Source: Leptobrachium leishanense (Eukaryota; Chordata; Amphibia; Anura; Megophryidae). From it: 64,000 bases of DNA. Position 1 is the stretch's first letter; each line of letters starts with the position of its first letter. The notes below the pieces were generated by a model. It was not told the DNA's origin. It did no database searches and saw nothing but the letters and a program-made list of their open reading frames with translations. Shown piece by piece: positions 36,708 through 48,975 of this stretch. The position numbers and the translations under genes were made by a program. The DNA lies in the NCBI GenBank assembly GCA_009667805.1, contig CM019064.1:78614400-78678399 (forward strand), in the 5' to 3' direction.

Positions 36708-38388
36708 ATGCCCCACCTTTGAAAGACTGCTGATGTACCTGTAATGCACAGCCTGGCTCTAAGAACTTTGCCCTGGATCTCTTTTTCTTGGATTCCATTC
36801 CAGGTTTTGCCCAGGCTCAGCACCTTGACCAGGCTCATGGAGATCCAGCCTGGGTCTTCCTTTTCCAGCCCTGGAGTTCCAGCTGAGGCCCATCTGTGAA
36901 TAAGCCTCCTTAAAAGGCAGAGAGACCCAGTTAGCAGTGGTTCTGCGTTGTGCTCCCTGACTGAGGTCATTTGGATGTGTGCATACCTGCTCTTCCTGTA
37001 CCAGCTGATCCTGCGTATCCAGTACCCATCTGTCTACCCTGTTGTGCCTGGATACATCTCTGTCTGTGCAAGGGACTCTCAGCGATCTCCACCTGCGCTG
37101 TATCCACGGTCTGTGGTCAAGATTCCAGGTCACTGCTCAAGTGGGTACTCTCAACCGTGTAGCCCACTATCCCCTGTGTCTGGAAACCTACCTGTGGATT
37201 ACAGTTGATCATCTCCGTCTCTGACCTTTTGATCCAGGTACCACTGCCAGCTGTCCAGACTTATTCTTGGTGGGCCCTGTCTGCAGTCTGGGACTGCATT
37301 GCCCACAATCCACTGACTCTCCAAGACTACTCCCTGGACTGTGTCTATGTGATATACTGTGTACCGAACCCTTGCTTGGGCATACTTAACCTGTCAGCCA
37401 GCTACCAGCCACGACCCCTTGTATATAGACTTTAACCACGTCTTTGCTGGTACGTTCCAGATTTGCCTGCAGTCAAGGCCCATTTATGTTCCATTAAAGT
37501 TATATTCATTGCTTGAATCCTGTCTGGCCTCCCCTCTGTGTCGCCGCCTGCTGGGCTCATACCAGAACCACACACTCCACCTGACACCCTGGTGGTGAGT
37601 GCAATCCGTGCCAGCTCTTGCTTTGTATGGGATATCCATTCCGCCCTCTCCGTTCTAGAATTCCATTGCAGCTGGTCTGGCCTGAGGTCACATGCTCTTC
37701 CATGTCCTCCATAAATATGCAAGCATTGCAATTGCTCATGGCTCTTGCATGGGTTATTTTTCCCTGAGGGTATGCTGGTGTATGTTCTGCTCTGATTCTT
37801 TGTGTATGACTTTGGCCTGGTTTTGACCTCTTTATTGTATTATCCCTGTGCTCTGTTTATCTGTATATTTCTATTCTGGTTAACGAATTCTGCTTGTCTG
37901 ACTTCCCTCATTGGTTACTGATTTCTGACTTGTATTACTACCCACTCTGGTGTATGACTTTGGCTTTGTTTATTGACTGTCTCTGGCTATGTATCTATCC
38001 CTTGTGTCCTGTATCCTGTTCTGTGTATCACCCAGCAGCATTGCATTCCTTAGAATAGACAGCCATTCTAAAGGACCATATCCCAGTAATAGGTTTCCCT
38101 GTGTGTGCTGCTGGGTGCCAATATATTGTTGTTTTCTCCCTGAACCCTCGCCATTCCTGTTTTCTTGTTCTGTGTTTCTTGTGAGGTTCCCTTTCCTAGA
38201 TAGCCACCCCAAGGAACGTATTCAGATTCAGGGTTCCCTTTAGTATTCTGGTTTCCCCTTTTAATCCTGCCCTTACTGTTGTCCAGTTCTTCTGTTCTTT
38301 GTTACCTGTGCTATGGTCTTCTGTGTATTATGCTGCTGACGGCAAACCTGCCTAAAGGGCTGAACATCCCGCTGCGTGCCCTCGTGAC
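36708..38388. repeat. CT-rich LTR-like stretch, TGTCA...TGACA
   Basis: Begins TGTCATGCCCCACC and ends CCTCGTGACA, with a long pyrimidine-biased interior full of CTGTGTAT/CTGACTT words, resembling the long LTRs of frog Ty3-type elements and the candidate at 44471. I could not find matching 5-bp flanks or internal coding, so a solo LTR is only one reading. Confidence 0.3.
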
Positions 38389-38432
38389 AGTCCGCAGTCT
38401 AAGACCATAATAGATTACAAATGGAAAGCAAC

Positions 38433-40319
38433 GGGGCGTGACCGGAAGTCGAGCTGAGCGGCTGCAAATCTGAAGAGCTCCATTGCTGTGGCTTTAAAAT
38501 TGATGACTTTTGGATCTTTTTGGCTGAAATTTCCGCTCATGCTCGCTTCCTGACTGTGGACACTTATCTTTGGTTCGGCGGCTGGAGGTCCCCGCCGCGT
38601 GCTGTACCCTGGACGGACCTGAACCTTTCTATCCCTGTGAGGCCTATTCTCGGCGGCCATTTTCTTAGCCTGACCCTTGTGCTGCTTCCTTGTGCTTCCA
38701 GCAACGTGTGCCTCTCATTGCTCGGCTGGGATTGAGATCTGTGACGGATCATGGGGAAGAAATCGCAAGAAATCCTGTTCACCGGGGAGCCCCCGGCTGC
38801 AGGATATCCGTGACACGCTGGATGCGGACTGGAGACGGAGGCGTCAAGGCTCCCCCGTAAGCCGAACCCTCACTACAGGGTCCTCGGAGGAAGATGGACC
38901 GTATTGGCCGGAGGCCGAGCTAGCTTCTCGGAGTGAGAAGCTGCCTCCCATCCGATGCATGTTTGACGAGATGCATGCTCTTTGGCGCTCGCACTTTGCC
39001 TCCCTTCCTGCAGGGGTCGAGTTGGTTACAGGCCGTGTCACTGCTGTGGAAGTGAAGGTGGAATCTACTGTGCAGACACAGACCTTACAGGGGACCCTAC
39101 TAGAATCGCTACAAGCCCGGGTTGATATCCTTTCTGGGGCTGTCGAGGCTCTTTAGACTCGTCACCGCTGCCGCAATATTCGGATCCGGGGGATCCCAGA
39201 GTCCGTACCTGAGGATGCTCTGCTGGCTTACGCGAATAAGCTGGCGGCTTTTGTCTTGGCTGCGGGAACGCCGTCGGTCTTCAAAGCAGTTATGCGCATA
39301 CGCAAAGCCGCAACGGCACCGGTCGATGCCCCTCGAGATGTGATTGCCATAGCGGGGGATGTTACTACCAAGCGGCGTCTGATGTCGACACCTGTTGCAC
39401 GTGCTAAGCTTCTCTTTGAAGGCTCCACTGTGTCGTCGTTTAATGACTTACCGTTCGTGACACTTTTGGGCCGGAGGCGTTTTCGGGAAGTGACTACCCT
39501 TTTGCGGAGCATAGGGGTTAGGTACCGATGGGGAGCGGCGGAGTCTCTCTGTTCTTAATGATAATGTCTGTCATCAAGTCGCTACCCCGGAGGAAGCCTG
39601 GAATCTTCTTCGCTCCCTAGGTATATCGCCCGCTAACAACCCTAAAGGATCTCGTTCCCCCTTCCTCCGACCCCAGCTAGATGCTTGGTCTGTGCCGTCT
39701 TTTATTTTTCCACCCTGCTAATTTGGTTCGAAGATTCTTACTCCTACCCTTCTCTTTGACCTTTTGCAGCTTCTTTTTGAGACCCCCCCCCCTTCATATG
39801 TCATGTCTGGACGTACTCCGGTGGGGATTCCCCCCCCCTCTTTTCTGTGGCATACTGGGTTGTCTCGGACCACCATCGTGGCCAGGTGCCCGTCTTGGAC
39901 CCCCGAGAGCCGGGCCTAGTGCCAATTATTCCCCTTGGTACCCCCGGCGGTCCTTTTGGATTTATGGGAATTAGCACATTTTGGGCTTCTGCCATTATCC
40001 TGTTTTTCATCCCCATCCATCTTATTTCCATCCCTTTTTTTTCTTTTCTTCTTTCTTTTATACTGGAAACCTTTGACCTTTTTATTATTTTACTGTTCTG
40101 TTTTCATGCTGTGCGTTCGCTGGTTTGCTCGTTATATTTGAACCTATATGCTTTACCATATGCTCTGTTTTCCAGCTGATGTTTGTTGGTCCTGCACGAC
40201 CATCCCTTATTCAAATTTGATGACCATTATTGGCCCTGTGAGGCCTATTACCCTGTGACCATATTGTTGAATGTCCTTTGTCCTAATAAAAATTTTGATT
40301 ACAAAAAAAATTTAAAAAA
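38433..40319 (+). mobile_element. ORF1-only LINE insertion (Tx1/L1-like), full-length
   Basis: 1.89 kb flanked by a 17-bp duplication TACAAATGGAAAGCAAC (38416-38432; one mismatch at 40320-40336). Starts GGGGCGTGACCGGAAGTC, a GC-rich 5' UTR, then ORF1 (38751-39721), about 540 bp of pyrimidine-rich 3' UTR, CCTAATAAAAATTTTGATTAC and an A-rich tail. No ORF2 (endonuclease/RT) lies between ORF1 and the tail. Together with 4968-6255 this argues for a real ORF1-only family, like mammalian HAL1 half-LINEs. Confidence 0.85.
38751..39721 (+). pseudogene. LINE ORF1 protein, one stop and frameshifts
   Basis: ATG at 38751 opens MGKKSQEILF. A shift near the GGGGAGCCCCC runs (about 38780) leads to the long frame containing SSEEDGPYWPEAEL. 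A coiled coil follows (VTAVEVKVEST...LLESLQARVDILSGAVEAL). A TAG at about 39154 replaces a probable Gln just before TRHRCRNIRIRGIPE, the RRM-like domain. The C-terminal domain has FNDLPFVTLLGRRRF and GVRYRWG. A further shift near 39545 is within GGCGGAG. The protein would end at 39721. About 315 codons, similar to other L1/Tx1 ORF1s. The homologue at 5329 shares the same blocks but differs in most positions. Confidence 0.82.
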
Positions 40320-40336
40320 TACAAATGGAAGGCAAC

Positions 40337-40764
40337 TAAGGTCACTGAGGACTCCAGAGACCAAACTGATACAGAAAAGCGCCAAAAGTAATGCTTAGGG
40401 TGCCTGCTCACCTGCGTGAACGTGCTATAGGTATACTGCAAATGTGGACAGGGCACTTCAATATCCATAATGCTTGACCAGTTGACAGGACTGCTGGGTG
40501 ACAGGAAGGGCAGCTGATGGTCCTTGCAGTGGCAGACCACGTGTAACGCCTGCACAGGATCGGTACGTCAGACTATCACACCTGTGAGTCAGGTGCAGGA
40601 TGGCAACAACAACTGCCCGAGTGATATCAGCAATACACAAACCCTCCATCATTCTCCGTTTAAATCTCGGTGACTATTTTTATGCTCCGACAAATATTTA
40701 CATTTGTTAAGTTTGCTGGAAATTTAAATCTGTTGAAACTGAGAGGACATTTTTGCTTTCCTAT
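40337..40764. other. Unassigned
   Basis: Flank between the LINE insertion and a MITE; no feature recognised. Confidence 0.4.
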
Positions 40765-40944
40765 CAGTGTTATTCAGAGAAAGGTGAAACTCTGGAGAAC
40801 TTTTGGAGAAGTGAAAATACGAAGTCAAAATAGCTGATTTGGAACGTGAGATAAATGGGAGAATTTTTCTGGTTCGGCTATTTTGACCTAGAATTTTCAC
40901 TTCTCAAAGTTCTCCAGAGTTTCACCTTTCTCTGAATAACCCTG
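40765..40944. mobile_element. Palindromic MITE, CAGGGTTATTCA family, copy 3
   Basis: 180 bp with ends CAGTGTTATTCAGAGAAAGG and ...TTCTCTGAATAACCCTG; flanked by TAT (40762-40764, 40945-40947). Confidence 0.87.
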
Positions 40945-40947
40945 TAT

Positions 40948-41709
40948 GTTGTTCTGTTTTAGTCCTGCAATATTGGAGGTTTTCGACTTGTATGGGAATC
41001 CCATGGCTCACACCTTGCAGTGTTACCCTTTACTCCTCAATAGGTAAATGTCTGGGCAGCTGTGAATGTATTGTTTTCATAGTCTTTATGTACTAGGCTG
41101 GTAATGAGTCACACGATACTGTGTGTGTGTGTGTGTGTGTATATCATGCTCTGATTATTTATATATATATAATAAATTTTTTGGTAGGGTTTTACATTTT
41201 TCTGGGATACAGAAAAGGACCTGCTAAAATGGGGTACATAGACATTGTGGCACACATTGTATTCATCCAAGCATGATTAAGGCACTTTGCCGAAACATTG
41301 CTTGAATTCGGTGCCCCTGAGGCCGTTCCAAAATGAATATCTATTTTTGTATCATTAAATTCCTGGTGTGGCCCACTTATTATTTTGAATATTTCTAATT
41401 GGTGGATTACGGATCCTGAACCGTGGAGCACCCTGGCACTAACCCAGCATCGGTGAGTCCCCCATGTGCGAGCCGCTTTGCTTGACTTTCATTCTTGCAA
41501 AGCCAGTTGGTCTGGGGCAGTAGTAATTATTTCTATCGTCCATTCTGTGAGAGGTCTAATGTGTTTGAGTTGTGCGGCCGTATAACAGAGCTGCATTGCA
41601 ATAAGACTCCCAGCAATGAGTCTATAAACTATTATAAATGTCAGAAGTTACATGGTGTACATAAGATACTTTGTTTTGGTTTTTCTTTTTCCTCTTTTAA
41701 TTTACACTT
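40948..41709. other. Unassigned with microsatellites and a hammerhead-like remnant
   Basis: (GT)n at 41121-41141 and (TA)n near 41160. On the plus strand, 41271-41303 reads CATGATTAAGGC...GCCGAAACATTG, the core of the hammerhead-like repeat with worn CUGANGA, followed by TATCATTAAATTCC and TTATTATTTTG as in the other copies. Confidence 0.4.
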
Positions 41710-41897
41710 GGGCCTAATTCGCACTGATATGCTCGCGTACGTGCGTATTGTACTATATGCACCATTTGCAAATAAATGGCTCCATACACATAGCCGCGTA
41801 TGGAGCCGTATATTTGTGTAGCATAAACATGCGCAAGAACAGAATGGAACCGAGATGCGTCCGGGCAGCGTATTTTTGCGTTTTTTGCGCGCTTATA

Positions 41898-41929
<32 letters not shown>

Positions 41930-42286
41930 AATTAAACTTTTTTTACAGGATATCCTGTAGAGGGGGTGTCTGTGCACATTGTTGGCCAGGAGAGGAAAGA
42001 TGGCAAGAGATGCAAGTCAGGCAGACCTGATTGCTGCTGTTCATCAGCTGTTCATCTCTCAAGCGTCCCTGCTGCCTCAGAAACACAAGCAATAAATGGT
42101 TGTTCAACGCATTAGGGGGGGTCCATCTTCGCTATCACACCACAGCTAGTACATGAGACAGAGAACACTCTCTAGCAACAGGGCGCCAAAAATGATGCAT
42201 TCTGTGATTATAAACACTCCAAACGCACATACGCACGTATATACGCAATATTCAATTTTGCTTTTGCGTTGTGTGTGAATGAGGCC
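41710..42286. mobile_element. CpG-bearing element, GGGCCTAATTCGCAC left end
   Basis: Left GGGCCTAATTCGCACTGA and right GTGTGTGAATGAGGCC are loose complements. Hairpins such as GGCTCCATACAC...TATGGAGCC and repeated ACGC/GCGT words lie inside, with a (TA)n at 41896-41929. Possibly related to the TWA MITEs; boundaries uncertain. Confidence 0.45.
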
Positions 42287-42448
42287 TTAAAATTACTTAA
42301 GTAGGCCTAGTAAATCTAATATATATATATATATCTCACCAGAACATGATTCCTATAGTGAATATTCAAGTCCTGTTTTTATCAATGCCCATCCTAAAAG
42401 AAAACATGGACAAACTTGGAGTAACCCGAGTAGCATTCTGCAAACCTA

Positions 42449-43165
42449 GGGCCCGATTACAATCTTCGCGCAAACGTTTGCGCCGGCGCAAAAGCGCATT
42501 AACGCGAGGGGTAAAACCCTTTGCGCTGAACGCCGTATTACAATGGCAGCACAACTAACGCATGTAATCGTCTACCGCGGGTGGACCTGCGCATGTGTAC
42601 TTTACTGCGTGCGTCCTATACTTAACATTGTGAGCGCAAATGCGTTTGTGCGCTGGTACGTGGATGGTATTACAATCTATGCGCAGTTTGTAACGCACAG
42701 CCTTTGCGCGCATAATTTTAGCAACTCCTGAAAGATGGTGTTTATGGCAAATTCTATCAACCTGGCCGAAACCAAATACACCAGCCCAAAAAAAATTTCG
42801 CAGCAAAGTATAGTTACACATTCTACTCATACCAAACCAATAAAATGGAGAAGTTGTGTGTGTGCATGTATTATTGCTGCAGCATATACTGTATGCTCAG
42901 ACTGACTGTGGCAGGTGCAAAAACTTAAACGTGAGTCAATTGTGGTTCTTCATTCTGATTGGCTGAATCGCGTGAAAAAAACAATCCGCACACTTGCTGC
43001 GCGCGCATTTGTGCGCGTCCGTTTTACGCACGTTATTGCTCGGCGGACAAAAAATGCACGAGGATTGTAATTCCAGTGTTGATTTACGCGCGTTAACGTT
43101 GAACGCTTGGCGCACAAATTCACGTGTTGCGCGTGCGTTTTAATGCAAAGATTGTAATAGGGCCC
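42449..43165. mobile_element. CpG-rich palindromic element, GGGCCCGATTACAATC termini
   Basis: Ends GGGCCCGATTACAATCTTCG and ...GCAAAGATTGTAATAGGGCCC. The interior is full of CGCGCG, GCGCAAA and TTAACGCG words, with long-range self-complementarity. No coding capacity. Flanks do not show a clean duplication. Confidence 0.7.
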
Positions 43166-44285
43166 CCATTCGGGTGCCTTTTTTGCCAATTGTTCCAGAT
43201 TTAGTCCTTGGCCACAGAGATCCTCAGTCTTTGTTGGTACATAAGAACATGACAAATTTCCTCTATAGGATTGGTGGAATACTGTAAACTTTGGTGAATA
43301 TTCTCTCGTTTTGTTTTGCGATCTCCTCCCCTGGCAAGTTTCAGTTTTGTGGTTGATACAATGTGTTTTCACTCACATAAATAATGACGAGAAAGAACCA
43401 AAATCACATTGATTTCCTGAATACATTCGTCTCCCTTCAAAAGACTGCTTGTCAAAATCTTGGGATCAACCCACATAGTGCATTGTGTTTATTACATGTT
43501 TATGTACAACCTGGTCCTCCTCATATCTCCTGAAAGACATCTGAACACCACGCAGGTCAGCGATCGGTAGAAAGGTTAGCGCTATTTACAGGGCAGCTAG
43601 CTCTTATGTAACGAGAAGCTGAACAGCACAGTTAATGAAAGAATTATTGCTCCGTTCCCTGACATTTATGTCCTTGGATTCCAATACAGAATTGAAATTA
43701 TGAATAGCTGATGGTTTAAATTGATGTTTTATGTTGAACACTAGCCGTAATTTGCCCTCTGAGGATTCTTATACCGAGAAACAGATGGTTTTTCAGAGTA
43801 ACAAATTGCTTAAAGTATACACAAATATAGAACTGGCTCAGAAATCCTTTCACCTTCATTCGCAGACAGTCTGGTATAGTTTATAAGCTTCCACTATGAA
43901 AACCAGCACTATTGTACAATATTATGTGTGTGTTTTAAACCTATTCTCTTGACCTGCTGCTATTGTGCACATTGGCGAGATCACAAGCGTCAATATTTAG
44001 ATCTATTTTCATTAAAATGTAGGGTTTTTAGAATTCGAAGTAGTCCTTTTTAAAAGAAAGTACATGGAGGAACACAAATTTTAATCTATAACACAAATGT
44101 TTTTTTTTCTCTCAAATTGGAAAGCACCTTTTACTACCCCGTAAATAAGCATGATCACTAATGTGTTACAACGTGGGATTCTGATAAGTGTTTTTTTTTA
44201 TTTATGAACTACTAATCGATTGGCTTTCATGAAATGGCAACTTTATCTGGTTGTAACGGTGTGGCCAAAATTCGATTTTATGAAG
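43166..44285. other. Unassigned
   Basis: No gene or repeat ends recognised over 1.1 kb. Confidence 0.4.
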
Positions 44286-44438
44286 TAGGGCTGCAACTAA
44301 TGATTATTCTCATAATCCATTAGTTGGCCGATTTTGATTATCGATTAATCAATTAATGTTGAATCAATTAATGGAAATAGTTGACAACTATTTTAATCGA
44401 TTTAATTGTCGATTAATCGATTAGTTGTTTCAGCCCTA
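44286..44438. mobile_element. 153-bp hAT MITE with perfect 8-bp duplication
   Basis: Ends TAGGGCTGCAACTAATGATT and ...GATTAGTTGTTTCAGCCCTA, flanked by TTATGAAG (44278-44285, 44439-44446). The interior repeats ATTAATCGATTA-type palindromes. Shares the TAGGGCTGxxxCA start with the hAT elements at 8539 and 23668. Confidence 0.93.
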
Positions 44439-44470
44439 TTATGAAGTAAACATTGTAGTGGGATAGACAG

Positions 44471-45069
44471 TGTAACGGGACAGCAAGGTGGTGCCCAACT
44501 GGGAAGTATGACAAGGTGTTGTAACGTTGGGGGCTTCCAGCCCTACATGTGTGCTTGAGGACAGCAAGTCTGATGCTGCTCGCTGACCACTGCCCGGTTT
44601 AAATGGAGACAGGCAGGGAGGTGATTGCATGAGGTGTGGCTTGAGTGGGGGGCGTGGTCTGGTGAAGGTCTTTAAAAACCCTCAGTATAGTTTCAGAAGT
44701 TGCCAGATCGTGGTTATCCATACCTGAGCTCCTTGTACCTGACTGCTAAATTGATTTAACCTGTTATTGACCTCTGCTTGTGTTCTGACCATTCTGACTT
44801 CTGTTGCCCTAGACTATTTTCTTGTACTACGCTACTGCTCTGATACCGACCCGGCTATTCCATTTGACCATTCTGAACTCTGTATTCCTGATTCTGGCTC
44901 GGCTGACTCCTCTCTGTATTGTTAACCCTTTTCTGTCTAGCTAGTTTACCTGGCCAATTCTAAGGACCAGACAGATAGGGATCATTCACAGCTACACTGT
45001 TGGTAGCTTCTGAGTTTTGTGCAGTGTTGGGGGTTAAGTACTGCGTGGTGGGATCCGGGAACCGTGACA
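44471..45069. repeat. Candidate solo LTR
   Basis: TGTAACGGGACAGC ... GGAACCGTGACA, about 600 bp, with GGTCTTTAAAAACCCTC as a possible TATA region and a CT-rich right half. The ACCGTGACA end equals that of the Ty3 LTR at 53334/58406 (read on the plus strand). No matching flanks found, so moderate to low confidence. Confidence 0.4.
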
Positions 45070-46608
45070 GGTGTCACACCTCAGAATTGGAGATTTGCAA
45101 TCATCGTAATACAAAGTCACATAATGTGTATGACATGCGGTTTTAAAGGATCGCTCCCAATATCTCTACGAGGTATTGGCTTTAAAAATATATGACTGAA
45201 GTGATGGTGAATTTCAAACATTGTCACAGTTCCACGTTTCTGAACTACAACTCCATGAATGTGTTGTTCTCTCCAGGTATGTTCTAGGCAGCCGGCGATC
45301 TAGCAGAAGGCCATTTCCATTAGACCTTGATAAGTGAACGGCACTAACTAATCTTTGGTAGGCGTTCGTGTTGGCTCGAGTTCAAAGAAGTGAAGAAATG
45401 CATCAGGAATTCCGGCACTGCTTATTTCCCTTCTTTTGCTAATGGTCTGGAAATGGTACATCATTACTTTACGAACAGCACTTTAACATCTAACACCCAC
45501 ACCATCTCTCTATAATTCTCTTATTTTAATGGGAAGCAAACCCTGTCCCCAAAATAGAAACTAGATGAATTGTTTGGAACTGGTAAGTACTAGATGTCGG
45601 GTTTATCATGGTGATCCCTGAGCTTCACCAGTGCTCGACAAACTTATATGAACCCAAATGAGGCATCTACACATCTTAGAAAACATATTGACAAAACTGT
45701 GCCTGGTTTCTGCAACTAAAAGAATGGCGAAATCCCAGAATCCCAGAAAAGAAATGGCGAAATCCACCATGGCGAAATCCCAGAAGGCTGATCAGTGAAG
45801 CTGATTGACAGTTTTGCGAGTGCGTAGGACACTCAGGGTACCGTGATTATTCATTTTACATTGAATGGTCATGGTGACTAAGTTATTTACAGGGACACTT
45901 TAATCTTTAAAAACTGACAGTCCGTGGACTAAGGCTTCAGCACAACCATAAATACCTCACGCCAATTTGTAGGAATGAGAGGTGATCTACAGTTTGATAG
46001 TGATGGGTTTATGGCGTTGCTTTAATTGCTGCTTTCTGGTAGTTATGAAGATTATTGTTCGTTTTATCACTATTTTCATGCAGCTTTGGAGCAGCCCAAG
46101 ATCTTTTTGAGTTCACTTCCTGTCATTGACTCAATATTCAATGCCAAGTTTGACATCATGGAACGTCGGGCCATTACACCTGCCCAGAGGACCAGTGGGG
46201 AAAGAGGAGCTGCCCATTCTGGATCCCAGACAGACAGCTGCTTGAGATCCCTGCTCCTCTTAGCAGCAGCTTTGTATCTGCTCTCAGTCCCTAGATAAGC
46301 CTTAGATTAGCAGCCATCCTATATAATGGCAAAGGCCAAATCTAATTGCCATCCGACTGAAATCCGTGACACTAGTCTAGCCGGAAGGTAACTTTAAGCT
46401 ACATTTTCTATATATAGCAAAGCATATAAGTGAATAAATCTGCTGTGTTTCACCTCTTGGGGATTATTCATAAACAATCTCTTAAATATTTTGTGACATT
46501 TAATGTCGCTGCATAGCATTTGCTGAACACCTGCTTTGTAAAAAGGTAAATAAATGACCTTTCCACCATGCCTTCCTATGGATGACCAGGTCCACGAATG
46601 AGAGCTTA
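45070..46608. other. Unassigned
   Basis: Includes a short local repeat of AATGGCGAAATCCCAGAA (45722-45785) and non-repetitive sequence at 45290-45500. No exon recognised. Confidence 0.35.
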
Positions 46609-47280
46609 AGGCCCAATGTCATTAGCACAGCTCTTGCACCCTATGTGCGCCATTACATACGTAACGCTAAAGTTAGCGCTCAGCTGTGTGAGCGGTAACG
46701 TTAGCTTATTACAAATGGGTTAAAAAACCTGTTAGCGATTTTGAGCTTGCGCTTTTCAGTGCGAGCTTACTGTACTTTGCGCTCCCTATGCTTAACATGG
46801 GGAGCGCAAAGTCTTAACGCTAATTACGTCCCGCTGCGGTTAACTGAAAAGTTTAAGCTTGGAGCTGGTGCTAACTGATTCCACTTCTGCAGAATCCGTC
46901 AGCACCAGCTACAAATCCCCCCCCCCCAAAAATCAAATATACAACTTTCATCCCGCGGTGAGAACGGTGGCTCGATCAGCTGCTTCTGGCCACTCTGTGC
47001 AGAGTAAGACTGGGGGAAAAAGTTCACATTCTCCCTCCGTGAATCACTCCCGAGATCTGGCAGGTCATGTGACCGGCAGTCGAAGTCTCAATGGAGTCCT
47101 ATGGACTCCATGGAGGGGATGCTCGCGGCGGCGCTTGGCGCTGCATTACGGGGCAGACTGCTGCTTTAGCGCCTGCCCTGTAATATGGAGCTAAAACGGG
47201 GACACTACAGAGAAACTTGCAGGTGCAGGTTTTCCTCCTTTTAGCGTCCCCGTTTTAACAGGCCGTATGTAATACTGCCC
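46609..47280. mobile_element. GGGCCC-type element, long copy
   Basis: Starts AAGGCCCAATGTCATTAGC. Contains a hairpin TTTGCGCTCCCTATG...GGGAGCGCAAAG (46778-46812), ATGGAGTCCATAGGA-like steps, GGGGCAG...GCGCCTGCCC and TTTTAGCGTCCCCGTTTTA as in 12302 and 16962. The right end is near 47280 (TGCCCC). Boundaries approximate. Confidence 0.5.
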
Positions 47281-48975
47281 CATGTGTTTTAGGCAGGATT
47301 TCCCATGATGCTCTACCACTGGAATGACATGGTCACACGCAGTTGTCCAGAAATGTGACGACAAGGTTATCCCTCTTAGAAGTCACAAATCTGTTCCCTT
47401 ATTAGTTTTAGTTTATTAACTTTTTTATAGTCCTGCCATGTTTAAGTATTTTATTACTAATATATAACATTATATGAGTCTTGGGCATAATGTGTGATAA
47501 AACCTTTTTTTAAAGAAATAATTTCACAAAATTCCAAACTTTCTGTATTGAAGCTGTAACTGCTACCTTCTGCGCAAGGACAAAGCCAACTCGCGATGGT
47601 TTGAATGTTTATACGAATAACATCCATTTTTATTTTTAGGATAATATGCAGTTTCCTAAAATACTCTCTGTATATGAAAGAAGAACACAGCCTGTACCAA
47701 CGTTTAATTAAAGGTTACGTGTTTTTCTCCCTTAACATATCGTAGTGCAGGATCCACTGAACACAGCCACTTCTCTATAATGAACGTCGCGCTTCACTTT
47801 GTGCTTCTTAATCTTTTCCCGTGCGGCCTGAGCACTCGCCGGTTAATCTGTGACCCTTTTTCCTAATTTAAATGCTGATTTGATTTTTTTTTCTACTTTA
47901 ACATTATAATTATCTGCCTTTTTTTAAAAATAATATCGTAACACACTTCCTTTTCAAGAGCAACTTAATTTTCTCCAGGATCGTTCACTAGACATTTCTT
48001 TCTTCGTAAAACTCTCAAAGTATGTGTCGATGCACCAAAAGGAAGATCAAAGCAGCGTTTATAGGGCAAAATGACTTTTAAAAAAGCCTCCAAGCGACCT
48101 TTTCTAGGAGTCTATCGCCAGTTAAGCAAAGGAAGCAAATGCAACAACGTTTTTGATTGTATTCGTCCACACTGGATGAATGATTTCCGTGCCTTGTTAA
48201 TTTATTGTTGGGTTTTACACCTTTTAAATAGATTTAGCACCTTTTGCATAGGTATTCATAGCTGTTGCTGGTAAGCGTATTAATAATTCTGCTGTCAGGG
48301 ATCACGACATTGTGTACGCACCAAAATTTGGACGACCTCCTTGCTTCTTTATAACTCCCTTTCGTCCTCCCAGAGCACCCTACTTGAAAGATGAAAGTGG
48401 GGCAGCCGTCCAGCACTCCATCCAGTGCACTAACAAAAGGAGCTGTCCGCAAACCACTCTCACACCACTTCTCTCCTTTCTACTTTAACACTCGGCCACA
48501 CATATAGCAGGTGTCTCCATAAACACGCAGAGGATTGACACCAACTCTTACAAATGTCACACAAACGTCACTTCTGTGTATGCAAATCAATTTTTCACAA
48601 AGGAAGCCGGCAGATTTAGAAAAAAAATTAAGAATTGAGGTACGCGTTCTGAAAAGTCTGCTGCGAATACAGGGCTTGACAAGTCCAGCAAGCCACAAGA
48701 TCCTTACAATTTAACTTGAGCCCATCATTTCCTTTATTATGCCACATAAATATTATATATACAAGTTTTTATTTGCCTTGTCACAGTAGAGGCATCCTTG
48801 ATGGACTAAAATATTCAACTCTATTCATGAAGCTTTTGTTTTCACAATGTTCAATGGTAAATAGCCTGGTATTATAATTTCTAGTGGCTTTTCTAGTACA
48901 TCGTATTTTAGTACTTCATCTTCTGTCTTTCATGGAAATTTTGATACATTGAAACCATTGCAGTAAGAAAGCAGA
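47281..48975. other. Unassigned
   Basis: Mostly unique. 47745-47960 is another stretch that could be conserved non-coding DNA; weak impression only. 48060-48700 shows no coding similarity I recognise. Confidence 0.3.

Noticed and set aside
39681..40179. Hydrophobic frames that look like membrane proteins
   Set aside because: Pyrimidine-rich 3' UTR of the LINE read in sense; T-rich codons give Leu/Phe runs.
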